A stretch of 25,012 nucleotides of DNA from CAYXOX01 sp964466745 (GTDB lineage: Bacteria; Pseudomonadota; Alphaproteobacteria; Rhodobacterales; Rhodobacteraceae). The stretch is from assembly GCA_964466745.1 (NCBI GenBank), contig CAYXOX010000032.1:1-25012 (forward strand), written 5' to 3'. Below are positions 8,042 to 14,824 of the stretch, piece after piece (position 1 is the first letter of the stretch; every line of letters starts with the position of its first letter). The notes beneath the pieces are model-generated. The model worked only from the letters and a program-made list of their open reading frames with translations. It made no database searches and was not told where the DNA came from. The translations under genes and the position numbers were made by a program.

Positions 8042-8450
8042 CAGCCCTTTGCTCCGGTCGATGCGATTGAGGCGATGAAGGCGCGTTGCTGCACCAGGTA
8101 GAAGGCCAGCACCGGCAGGGTGATGTCGGCCAGGCAGGCCATGACCTCGCCCCGGGCGACCTGAAGCTGGAAGAAATAGCCGAGGCCGACCATCACAGCG
8201 CGCACGCTTTCCTTCTGCACCACGATCTACGGCCAGTGATTCTGGTTGTACATCACGAGAAACTTGAGGATCGCGGCGGTCGCCACCACCGGTCCGGCCA
8301 GCGGCATGACGACGCGCCGGTAGATCTGGAACCATGTGGCGCCTTCCACGCGGGCGGCCTCGATCAGCTCGCGCGGCAGATCGCGGAAATCCTGCACGAA
8401 GAGGAAGACCGTCAGCCCGACCGCGTTCCACCGCCTGAAAGACCAGCGTC
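8041..8450 (-). pseudogene. CUT1 ABC transporter permease, MalG type, N-terminal half deleted plus in-frame stop
   Basis: About 125 codons of a MalG-like permease remain; the family has about 280. The fragment starts near NAVGLTVFLFVQDFRDLP, keeps the EAA loop that docks to the ATPase (ELIEAARVEGATWFQIYRR) and the last hydrophobic helices, and ends IASTGAKG, a typical MalG tail. A TAG interrupts it after NQNHWP (8227-8229), where homologues usually continue WPLIV. The first ~150 codons are missing and the remnant abuts the truncated MalF-like gene directly. The stop codon overlaps the hydrolase start as TGATG, showing the original coupled operon. It cannot make a working membrane subunit. Confidence 0.85.
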
Positions 8451-9380
8451 TGGGTGCTGTCGAGCGGCCCGCCATTGGTCATCACGTCGATCTGCGCGAA
8501 GAGCGCGAAGCACTGCATCGTGATGACGATCAGGATCAGGACAGCGGTATTGCGCAGGCCCGGCCATGTCACGTAGCGGAAGACCTGCCAGCGGTTGGCG
8601 CCTTCGATCTCCGCGGCCTCGTAGAGGGTGGGGCTGATGGTCTGCAGGCCCGAAAACCAGATCACCATGTGAAAGCCGACGGCCTGCCAGATCGACATGG
8701 TCATGATCGACCACAGCGCGGTCGAGGGATCGCCCAACCAGTCGCGTCCTTCGAAGGCACTGAAGGCCATTGCGGAAAGAATGTTGTTCAGAAGCCCGTC
8801 GTTGCCGTCGTAGATGAACCGCCAAAGCAGCGAGACAACGACGATGGAGACGACGACGGGCATGAAATAGATGGTCCGGAACGCGTTGATCCCGCGCAGT
8901 CGCTGGTTGATCAGCAGCGCCAGGGCGAGGGCGAGGCCCGCCTGCTGGGGGCGACCACCAGCACGAAGAGAAAGGTGTTCACCAGAGCGTTCAAGAAGCC
9001 CACGTCGCGCGCGATAACGATGCGGGCGGTCTCGCCCGATTGCCAGCGGAACCACTCGCTCATGCCGCGATACTGGGGGACGTCGTCCGAGCGGGTGATC
9101 GTGCGGACGCGCGGGTACTCGATCGCACCATCCGCGTCGCGCAGGATCTGCCCCGCGTCGTCCCGCTCTGGCTCCAGCGTGATGATGGCGAGCCCGAGCA
9201 GGTTACGAGAGTTGTCGAGGCCTACGAACTCGGTGGGGCTCGGGGAATGAGCCGCTGGTTCGTCAGCGAGAAATGGAAGGCGAAGAAGAACGGCCGCACG
9301 ATGAACACCGCGATCAGCCCGAATCCGGGCATGGCAAAGCCCCGGCCCGCGCGGTTCGATATGGTCAGTCTGCTTGCCAT
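8430..9380 (-). pseudogene. CUT1 ABC transporter permease, MalF type, two frameshifts and lost C-terminus
   Basis: The start is ATG 9380 (MASRLTISNRAGRGFAMPG), followed by the first helix and FHFSLTNQRLIP. A frameshift at about 9241-9246 (apparent +2, CG) leads into a frame reading PTEFVGLDNSRNLLGLAI and a periplasmic segment ending VNTFLFVLVVAP. A second frameshift in the G run 8947-8951 (one base short) leads into QQAGLALALALLINQRLRG, more helices, and the EAA loop LYEAAEIEGANRWQVF. The protein then reaches NGGPLDSTQTLVFQAVE, normal for MalF, and breaks off by fusing to the middle of the MalG-like gene, so the final helix is gone. It reconstructs convincingly as one MalF/UgpA-like permease despite the damage. 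Confidence 0.86.
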
Positions 9381-9406
9381 CGGCGCGGTCCCCCCTTTGC
9401 CCGAGA

Positions 9407-9434
9407 GGGCCGGGGGCGTCTCCACCCCCGGCCC
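9407..9434 (-). other. Intercistronic stem-loop after the CUT1 binding-protein gene
   Basis: GGGCCGGGGG (9407-9416) and CCCCCGGCCC (9425-9434) form a perfect 10-pair stem with an 8-base loop. It sits between the binding-protein stop (9443) and the permease start (9380), the same place as the stem-loops in the other two transporter operons. No U tract follows. Confidence 0.55.
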
Positions 9435-9571
9435 GTCACGGATCAGCCGTCGTGGCCGTAGCCCTGGTTGCGCTCGATTTCGGCCTCGAACTCGTCGACC
9501 GCGGCATCGAGCGTGTCGGCGACGTCCGCGCCGTTGGCGATGTCGGCCGGCGCCTTCTCGAAGATCTTCGC

Positions 9572-9626
9572 GGCCACCACGTAGCCGGGCGTCACAGGGC
9601 CGATGAGAGCCTGCCGGGCCGACAGC
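9572..9626. repeat. 55-base duplicated gap flank, copy 1
   Basis: These 55 bases, ending directly at the N run, are identical to the 55 bases directly after it (9727-9781). Both copies encode the same segment of the binding protein (LSARQALIGPVTPGYVV) on the minus strand, in different frames because 155 extra bases separate them. Confidence 0.95.
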
Positions 9627-9726
9627 NNNNNNNNNNNNNNNNNNNNNNNNNNNNNNNNNNNNNNNNNNNNNNNNNNNNNNNNNNNNNNNNNNNNNNNNNN
9701 NNNNNNNNNNNNNNNNNNNNNNNNNN
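9627..9726. other. Assembly gap of exactly 100 N
   Basis: One hundred N bases, a conventional scaffold filler length. The flanking sequences overlap exactly by 55 bases, so the true distance is probably zero and the two contigs should be merged. Confidence 0.97.
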
Positions 9727-9781
9727 GGCCACCACGTAGCCGGGCGTCACAGGGCCGATGAGAGCCTGCCGGGCCGACAGC
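9727..9781. repeat. 55-base duplicated gap flank, copy 2
   Basis: Exact copy of 9572-9626 on the other side of the N run. Removing one copy together with the Ns gives a continuous reading frame from EGRTMVAYLVLSARQAL into VVAAKIFEKAPADI on the minus strand. Confidence 0.95.
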
Positions 9782-10889
9782 ACTAAGTACGCCACCATCG
9801 TGCGCCCTTCGGCATAGTTTTCGGTCATCGCTGCCGAGGCAGGCGTCGGCGGGATGAGCCCGATGCCGTTGGAGAACTCGGCGAGGCATTCGTCGTGCAG
9901 GGCGTGTTCGATAAACGCGTTCGCGCCCTCGGGATGCTCGCAGCTCGACGAGAGGCCGAACTGCCAGGACGCAGCACCGATCTTCGGACCCTCGCCGAAA
10001 TCGACGTTCGGCAGGAAGATCGTGTCGTCGAACTGCGACAGCGCGTTCAGTGCCGCCCGGTTGCCGTTGTAGGTGATGGCGTACTTGCCCTCGGCGAAGC
10101 CGTTGTCGCGGTCCGCCGGGTCCTGGCTCGTGGCGGGCGTGTAGCCCTCCTCGAAGAGCGACTGCCACCATTCCCCGAACGCGATCGCCGCATCGCCGTT
10201 CAGCACACCGTCGGCGGTCTGGTAGGTCGCTCGGTCGACGATGTCGCCGCCGAAGGACTGGAGGAACGGCGAGAAGGCGTAGGGATACCACTCGCCGGTC
10301 CGGGCCATGCCGACGTCAAGGGGTACTCGAACTCACCGGTAGCCTTCAGCATATCGAGCGCGCCCATGAACTCGTCCTTCGTCCATGGCTCGTCCAGCGT
10401 CGGGGCCCGGATGCCGTTGTCCTCGAGATGGGAGCGGCGTGTGACCATGGCGACGGCGGCGTCCCACAGGCCGATCGAATAGAGCTCGCCGTCCCATATG
10501 CCCTTGGTGCCAGGCAGGAAATCGGCAATGCGGCTTTCGTCGATGTCAAGCGGCTGGATGCAGCCCGACCACGCCCGGTTCGGCATCACCGGGCCGTCCA
10601 CGTCGAGGATTCAGGGCAGGTTGCCCGCCAAAGCACCCGCGACGACGCTGTCGTTGTAGGAGTTTTGCGGAAAGCTCTCGAGCGTGACCGTCCAGTCCGC
10701 CTGGCTTTCGTTGAAGTCCAAGACGATCCGGTTGATGATCCGGCTTTCGACCTCGTTGCCGGCGCCGTACTATCACATCCCGAATTCGGTCTGGGCCTGC
10801 GCCGTCGCGGCCCAACCGAGGCCGAGCGCGGTGGTGAGCGGAAGTGTCTTTCTTGCCATCCGTGAATCCTCTCTTGGTGGCAAAGCAGA

Positions 10890-11929
10890 TCAGGTGATCG
10901 TTGCGACGCTCTCGCGCCAGTGGAGCGGGCCCGGCACGCAGACCCGGCCGCGCTCCATATTCGGTTCGGTCAGCAGCAGGGCAGCTTGTCGGCCGATCTC
11001 GCGGAAGGGCAGGACGACCGTGGTGAGCGGGGGGGAGAGCGTCTTGGAAATCAGACGGTAGTCGTCGTAGCCCCGCGACCGAGATATCCTCGGGAATGCG
11101 CAGGCCGCGGGCGCGCAGCATGCCGTAGACGGCCAGCGCCATCCGGTCGTTGCCGCAGCAGATCGCCGTCGGTAGCGCAGTGCTGGCCAGCACCGCTTCG
11201 ATGGCCCGTTGCAGCATGGCCGTGCGGGCTTCTGCATCGCAATCTCCGCGGTCTGCCTCGACGACGAGCTTCGGATCGAGCGGTATGCCCGCGGCGCGAT
11301 GGGCGTCTTCGTAGGCGCGGGTTCGGTGGCGGGTCGCGAGCAGGGCGTGGGGAAGCTGAAGGTAGGCGATGCGGCGGTGCCCTCGGTCGATCAGCCCTTC
11401 GACGAGTTCGCGGTGTCCCGTGTAGTCGTCGGGCGTGACGGAAGGTGTGCTTTCGTCGGCAAATCCGTTGGCGACCACCAGCGGCGCGGCCACCGATGTG
11501 GGCGGCGGCAGTGCGACCTGCCGGTGATTGGGCGCAGCGTAGATCGTGCCGTCGACGCGGTGCTGGTCGAGTGCCCTGAGCAGCCGAGGCGCCGCGTCCG
11601 CACGTCCGCCGGTATCGGTCAGCAGGATCGTCAGGCCTCGCGCGTCGAGCACGTCATGGATGCCGCGCAGGATATGGATCTCGGGAAGGCCTGCGAGCAG
11701 CGGGTTCTCGTCGGTGTCCGAGATCGCCCCGGAGACCGCCCCGATCAGCCCCGACCTGGCCGAGCGCAGCGCGCGCGCCGCCGGAGGAGGGAACATCGCC
11801 GAGCGCCTGCATGGCGGCCTCCACGTTCTCGCGCGTGGCCTTACCGACTGGCCCGTCGCCATTCATCACCCGGCTCGCCGTCTTGAGCGAGACAACGGCC
11901 GATCTGGCAACGTCATTGAGCGTTACCAT
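10890..11929 (-). pseudogene. LacI-family transcriptional regulator, two frameshifts
   Basis: ATG 11929 follows GGGAGGAGTATGC, a good ribosome site. The N-terminal helix-turn-helix reads VTLNDVARSAVVSLKTASRV, then NGDGPVGKATRENVEAAMQ: a normal LacI DNA-binding domain and hinge entry. An extra base in 11783-11790 shifts the frame; the ligand domain then runs from ALRSARSGLIGAVSG through ICCGNDRMALAVYGMLRARG to IPEDISVAG. A second extra base in the C run at 11071-11074 shifts it again, to YDDYRLISKTLSPPLTTV and GPLHWRESVATIT. Reconstructed length is about 345 residues, normal for the family. It probably controlled the sugar operon below it and itself, through the palindromes at 11954-11981. As read, the product would be a truncated DNA-binding domain. 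Confidence 0.88.
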
Positions 11930-11953
11930 GCATACTCCTCCCGACTCGGTTTA

Positions 11954-11981
11954 TGACACCGATGTCATGACATCGATGTCA
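11954..11981. promoter_or_regulatory. Tandem LacI-type operators
   Basis: TGACACCGATGTCA (11954-11967) and TGACATCGATGTCA (11968-11981) lie directly end to end. The second is a perfect palindrome that extends to 16 bases (11967-11982); the first differs from it at one base. A central CG in a 14-16 base palindrome is characteristic of LacI-family operators. The pair lies 25 bases upstream of the LacI-like start codon, in the promoter region of the decayed operon, so autoregulation is the natural reading. Beyond these sites, the interval 11930-12164 shows no gene or clear terminator. Confidence 0.75.
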
Positions 11982-12164
11982 TCTGCGCTCGCGGGAGTGA
12001 ATTCTCTGGTCGCCCGAAGGAGCGGATGGGGCCCGGGCTCATGGCGCGTGGAGGTCTCCTGCGCGGCATGCACCCGGCCGCGGCTCGGTCTGCCCGGCGC
12101 AGACTTGGCTCCGGTTTCTTGACCGTTTGGATGAAGCCACGCCGATTCCGCAGCGGTGTTTCGC

Positions 12165-13028
12165 TCAGAACGGGGCTTCGGCGGGGCTCTCGTGCCGGTG
12201 GCGCATGCGGTAGCCCCGCGGCGTCGTTCCGTATTGCTCACGAAAAACGCGGTGGAAATAGCTCATGTTTTCGAAGCCGCAATCGGCGGCCACGTCGGGC
12301 AGGCCCCGATCGGTTCCCGCCAGGAGCATCGCGGCGTACTGGATGCGGATGCGATTGACGTATTGCGTCGGTGTCAGCCCGAGGTAGCGCCTCGCCTGCC
12401 TGCACACATGCTCCGGGCTGCGCCCGGCCGCTGCAAGAAATCCCTCCGCGCCGCGGCGGAAGACCCGTGGTTCCCGCGCCGCGCGGCAGGCAGTGAGGAG
12501 CCAGGCCGGCGCTCTGTCGTCCACGATCTCTGCCGCGTCGAGCACATGGGTCATGACCGAAAGGAGGAAATGCTCGATGCGCGCGAGGCCCCGGTGGCTG
12601 GTCTGCAGGTTGAGCATCGCGTTCACCGCACGTTCGCGCTGCGGGCCCCGTAGCCGGAGCGTCACGGGCAGGGTGCCCGACTGCCAGAAGAACCGTCCCG
12701 CGATCTCATCGCCGTAGCGCCCGACGAGATGTACCGCTGTCTCGGCCCGGAACATCACGTTGAGGATGCGTGCCCCGGTTCCCGCGACGGCTTGAAGGGC
12801 GTGGCTGTCGTGTGGGCGGAGGAACACCATGTGCCCTGGCTCCAGCACCTCTTCGACACCGTTGATCCAGTGATGAACCTGGCCCTGCTCCACGAGCATG
12901 AGTTCGAAGTAGTCGTGGTGATGCTGAAGGAGCGGCGGCTGCTCGGGCACCTCCTTTCGGGTGAAGTGAAAGGCCTCCCCGGCATCGAGGTAGGTGTCAA
13001 TCCTGAACATTTTCTGGGGAAGACGCAT
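12165..13028 (-). CDS. AraC-family transcriptional regulator with N-terminal cupin domain
   Basis: A 287-residue regulator. The N-terminal half is an AraC-type sensing cupin: HHHDYFELMLVEQGQVHHW, then VLEPGHMVFLRPHDSHAL with the usual histidine and glycine spacing. The C-terminal ~75 residues hold two helix-turn-helix motifs: RSPEHVCRQARRYLGLTPTQ and, after AAMLLAGTDRGLPDVA, the signature DCGFENMSYFHRVFREQYG followed by TPRGYR. Such proteins bind a sugar or metabolite and activate a nearby operon. It is divergent from the dioxygenase/Opp/mannosidase operon, with 126 bases between, and is the best candidate for its regulator. The ribosome site is weak (AGGCG); ATG 13010 is a possible alternative start. 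Intact, unlike the LacI gene beside it. Confidence 0.92.
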   Translation of the reverse strand: MRLPQKMFRIDTYLDAGEAFHFTRKEVPEQPPLLQHHHDYFELMLVEQGQVHHWINGVEEVLEPGHMVFLRPHDSHALQAVAGTGARILNVMFRAETAVHLVGRYGDEIAGRFFWQSGTLPVTLRLRGPQRERAVNAMLNLQTSHRGLARIEHFLLSVMTHVLDAAEIVDDRAPAWLLTACRAAREPRVFRRGAEGFLAAAGRSPEHVCRQARRYLGLTPTQYVNRIRIQYAAMLLAGTDRGLPDVAADCGFENMSYFHRVFREQYGTTPRGYRMRHRHESPAEAPF

Positions 13029-13063
13029 GGAAAACGCCTATTTTGCAGGTGCAGAGCGGGCAG

Positions 13064-13092
13064 CAAAAAGATCAATATAGCATATCTTTTTG
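13064..13092. promoter_or_regulatory. AT-rich dyad in the divergent promoter region
   Basis: CAAAAAGAT (13064-13072) and ATCTTTTTG (13084-13092) are perfect inverted arms separated by 11 bases, in the most AT-rich patch of a very GC-rich window. It lies between the AraC gene and the dioxygenase gene. On the minus strand TTGACA (13090-13095) begins inside one arm and may be a -35 element, but no well-spaced -10 is clear. Probable regulator site or promoter for one or both divergent genes. Confidence 0.5.
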
Positions 13093-13154
13093 TCAAGCAC
13101 GGGTCTCCGCGGGACGGGCGCTCTGGGCTAGCGTCACGGCAGGGAGGACACGCG

Positions 13155-13991
13155 ATGGCCGATGCAGCGCAAACGCTCGAACTCGGATTCCGGCCCGCCG
13201 ACCCCGAAAGGGCGCGGCGCCTGACCAAGGCGGAGATCACGCAGTACAACACCTTCGGCTTCGTGCAGCCGTTCGACGTGTTCAGCGGTGCGGAATGCGC
13301 GCGCATTCGCGCCTATTTCGATGGCCTGATGGATGCCATGGGCGAGGCCGGGGGGTACGGGATCAACTGTTACCAGGCCCGGATGGCCGGGATATGGGAC
13401 ATCGCGACCGACCCGACGATCCTCGATCACGTTGCAGACATCATCGGCGACGACATCATCTGCTGGGCGAGCGCGGTGCTTTCGAAAAGGCCCGGGGACC
13501 CCAAGCGCGTGCCCTGGCACCAGGACGCGAGTTTCTGGGCACTCAGCCCCGCGCGCACGGTGACCGTCTGGCTCGCGATCGACGATGCGGATGCCCAGAA
13601 CGCGGCGATGCGATTCATTCCCGGAACGCACGATCGCGGCGCCATCGAGACGTCCGCAATGGGCGAGGGGAGCGTCTTCCACAAGGGCATCGCCAACGCC
13701 GAACGCTTCGGCGCGCCTTTCACGAATTCGCTGAAGGCAGGTCAAATCTCGCTTCATGCCGACATGCTCGTGCACGGCTCCGAGGCCAATCTTTCCCGCC
13801 GCCGCCGCTGCGGGCTGACCCTGCGCTATTGTCCTCCGGAGGTACGGATCACCGATCCGGCCTGGGCGCGTGGCGTCGAGGCGATCATCGCGCGCGGCAG
13901 CGATCCGACCGGTTTGTGGCGCCACCACCCGCGCCCCGAGAACGACGACATCACCAGTACGACAAGCCCGCATGTGGTGGGCAACAACTGA
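13155..13991 (+). CDS. Phytanoyl-CoA dioxygenase (PhyH) family Fe(II)/2-oxoglutarate oxygenase
   Basis: A 278-residue cytoplasmic enzyme of the PhyH/EctD-like superfamily. The metal facial triad is visible: H122 and D124 in VPWHQDASFW and H207 in ADMLVHGSEAN; a following arginine in RRRCGLTLRYCPP is the likely 2-oxoglutarate anchor. RFIPGTHDRG, between the two halves of the triad, is also typical. Family members hydroxylate, or oxidatively cleave, very diverse small molecules, so the substrate cannot be read off. ATG 13155 has GGGAGGA shortly upstream. It is the first gene of the operon that goes on to the Opp-type transporter and the alpha-mannosidase, which suggests it modifies an imported glycan or its aglycone. 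Confidence 0.9.
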   Translation: MADAAQTLELGFRPADPERARRLTKAEITQYNTFGFVQPFDVFSGAECARIRAYFDGLMDAMGEAGGYGINCYQARMAGIWDIATDPTILDHVADIIGDDIICWASAVLSKRPGDPKRVPWHQDASFWALSPARTVTVWLAIDDADAQNAAMRFIPGTHDRGAIETSAMGEGSVFHKGIANAERFGAPFTNSLKAGQISLHADMLVHGSEANLSRRRRCGLTLRYCPPEVRITDPAWARGVEAIIARGSDPTGLWRHHPRPENDDITSTTSPHVVGNN

Positions 13992-14059
13992 CAGCTCCGG
14001 CGGCGCCATACCCGCGCGCCGCACCAGACCACCTGCCATTTCTCGTGAGGCTCGCCCGA

Positions 14060-14740
14060 ATGGAGATCACCTGGTACGGACACGCCGCATTCCGATTGAC
14101 GGACAGCACCGGCCGTTCCGTCATCACCGATCCCTACACGCCTGAGGGCGTCGGCTACGCGCCCATCCGGGAGAGCGCCGATCTCGTCATCATCTCGTCG
14201 GATGACGATGACGCGCACTGCCGGGCCGACCTGATCCCCGGCGCGCCCGCCGTGGTGAATGCACTGGATGTCGCGCGCTCGGGCGGTCGGGCCGAGGCGG
14301 CCGGGCTCGCCATCGAGGCGATCGAGGCGGCGGAGTGGGATCGCCATCCCGAACACGAGGTGCCGGGCCAGAATGGCATCTACCGCTTCGCACTGGACGG
14401 CCTCAAGATTGCCCATATGGGTGATGTGGGCAATCCGCTCACCGAGGCGCAGCAGGCGTTTTTCAAGGATGCCGACATCCTGCTGGCGCTCGCGGGGGGG
14501 TATCTGACCATCGAGTTGCCGGACCTGATGGAGATGATCCACCGGGCGCGGCCGAAACTCGTGATCCCGATGCACTTCCGCACGCTCACCTACCGTCCGC
14601 GCAACACGATGTGGATCGAGAGCTTTCTCTCCCATTTCCGCGAGGACGCCGTCGATTTCGCCTGCGCGCACACCGTCCGGCTCGGCCGGGCCGACATCCC
14701 CGAAACGACCCGCGTGCTCGTGATGGACTATCTGAGATGA
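14060..14740 (+). CDS. MBL-fold protein with altered metal-binding motif
   Basis: A 226-residue protein with the layout of a metallo-beta-lactamase-fold hydrolase of the UlaG-like kind: MEITWYGHAAFRL at the start, VITDPY, then HMGDVGNPLTEAQ with D122 and the C-terminal VIPMHFRTL with H172. The place where the HxHxDH zinc motif belongs reads ISSDDDDAHCR (residues 45-55), keeping only the last histidine. Either the metal site is remodelled with aspartates or activity is lost. ATG 14060 is preferred because the first strand begins there and GAGG lies about nine bases upstream. It follows the dioxygenase by 68 bases and precedes a stem-loop, so it belongs to the first part of this operon. Possible roles include lactone or phosphodiester hydrolysis. 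Confidence 0.8.
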   Translation: MEITWYGHAAFRLTDSTGRSVITDPYTPEGVGYAPIRESADLVIISSDDDDAHCRADLIPGAPAVVNALDVARSGGRAEAAGLAIEAIEAAEWDRHPEHEVPGQNGIYRFALDGLKIAHMGDVGNPLTEAQQAFFKDADILLALAGGYLTIELPDLMEMIHRARPKLVIPMHFRTLTYRPRNTMWIESFLSHFREDAVDFACAHTVRLGRADIPETTRVLVMDYLR

Positions 14741-14742
14741 TC

Positions 14743-14766
14743 CCTGCCGCCGGGAGGGGCGGCAGG
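14743..14766 (+). terminator. Stem-loop between the MBL gene and the Opp-type operon
   Basis: CCTGCCGCC (14743-14751) and GGCGGCAGG (14758-14766) pair perfectly across a six-base loop, two bases after the MBL stop codon. There is no U tract. It may partly terminate or process the transcript before the binding-protein gene. The 84-base gap also holds the strong ribosome site AAAGGGAGGA of that gene. Confidence 0.45.
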
Positions 14767-14824
14767 CGTTCGAAAGGCCCGCGCGCTGCCGCGGAAAACA
14801 GGAAACCAAAGGGAGGAACAACCG

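Larger units (their letters stand above)
9443..10859 (-). pseudogene. CUT1 extracellular solute-binding protein (family 1), stops and frameshift; contains the N gap
   Basis: The start is ATG 10859 with a signal peptide ending near ATAQAQTEFGM. Two adjacent stops (TGA TAG, about 10769-10774) follow; removing a three-base ATA gives FGMWYGAGNEVESR, the usual start of the mature domain of UgpB-like proteins. Another TGA interrupts NLP-ILDVDGP near 10610, where homologues have aspartate. One base is missing in the G run 10320-10323: upstream reads ATGEFEYPL, downstream DVGMARTGEWYPYAF. The rest is a clear binding protein (SPFLQSFGGDIVD, FAEGKYAITYNGN, EHPEGANAFIEHAL) ending NQGYGHDG. The 100-N gap and its duplicated flanks interrupt the assembled frame, but that break is artificial. 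Either a real pseudogene or a stretch of poor sequence. Confidence 0.88.

Noticed and set aside
7055..9055. A 666-codon frame reading as a permease-hydrolase fusion protein
   Set aside because: The middle section is out-of-frame MalG sequence. The hydrolase has its own coupled start at 8041 and the permease part is frameshifted and truncated, so the fusion is a by-product of gene damage.
9572..9781. Biological tandem repeat or CRISPR-like unit
   Set aside because: Only two copies, they abut an N run exactly, and they encode the same protein segment; an assembly overlap explains all of it.
11951..12241. Possible 96-residue gene on the minus strand between the LacI and AraC genes
   Set aside because: It runs through the operator palindromes, has no ribosome site and no family-like features.
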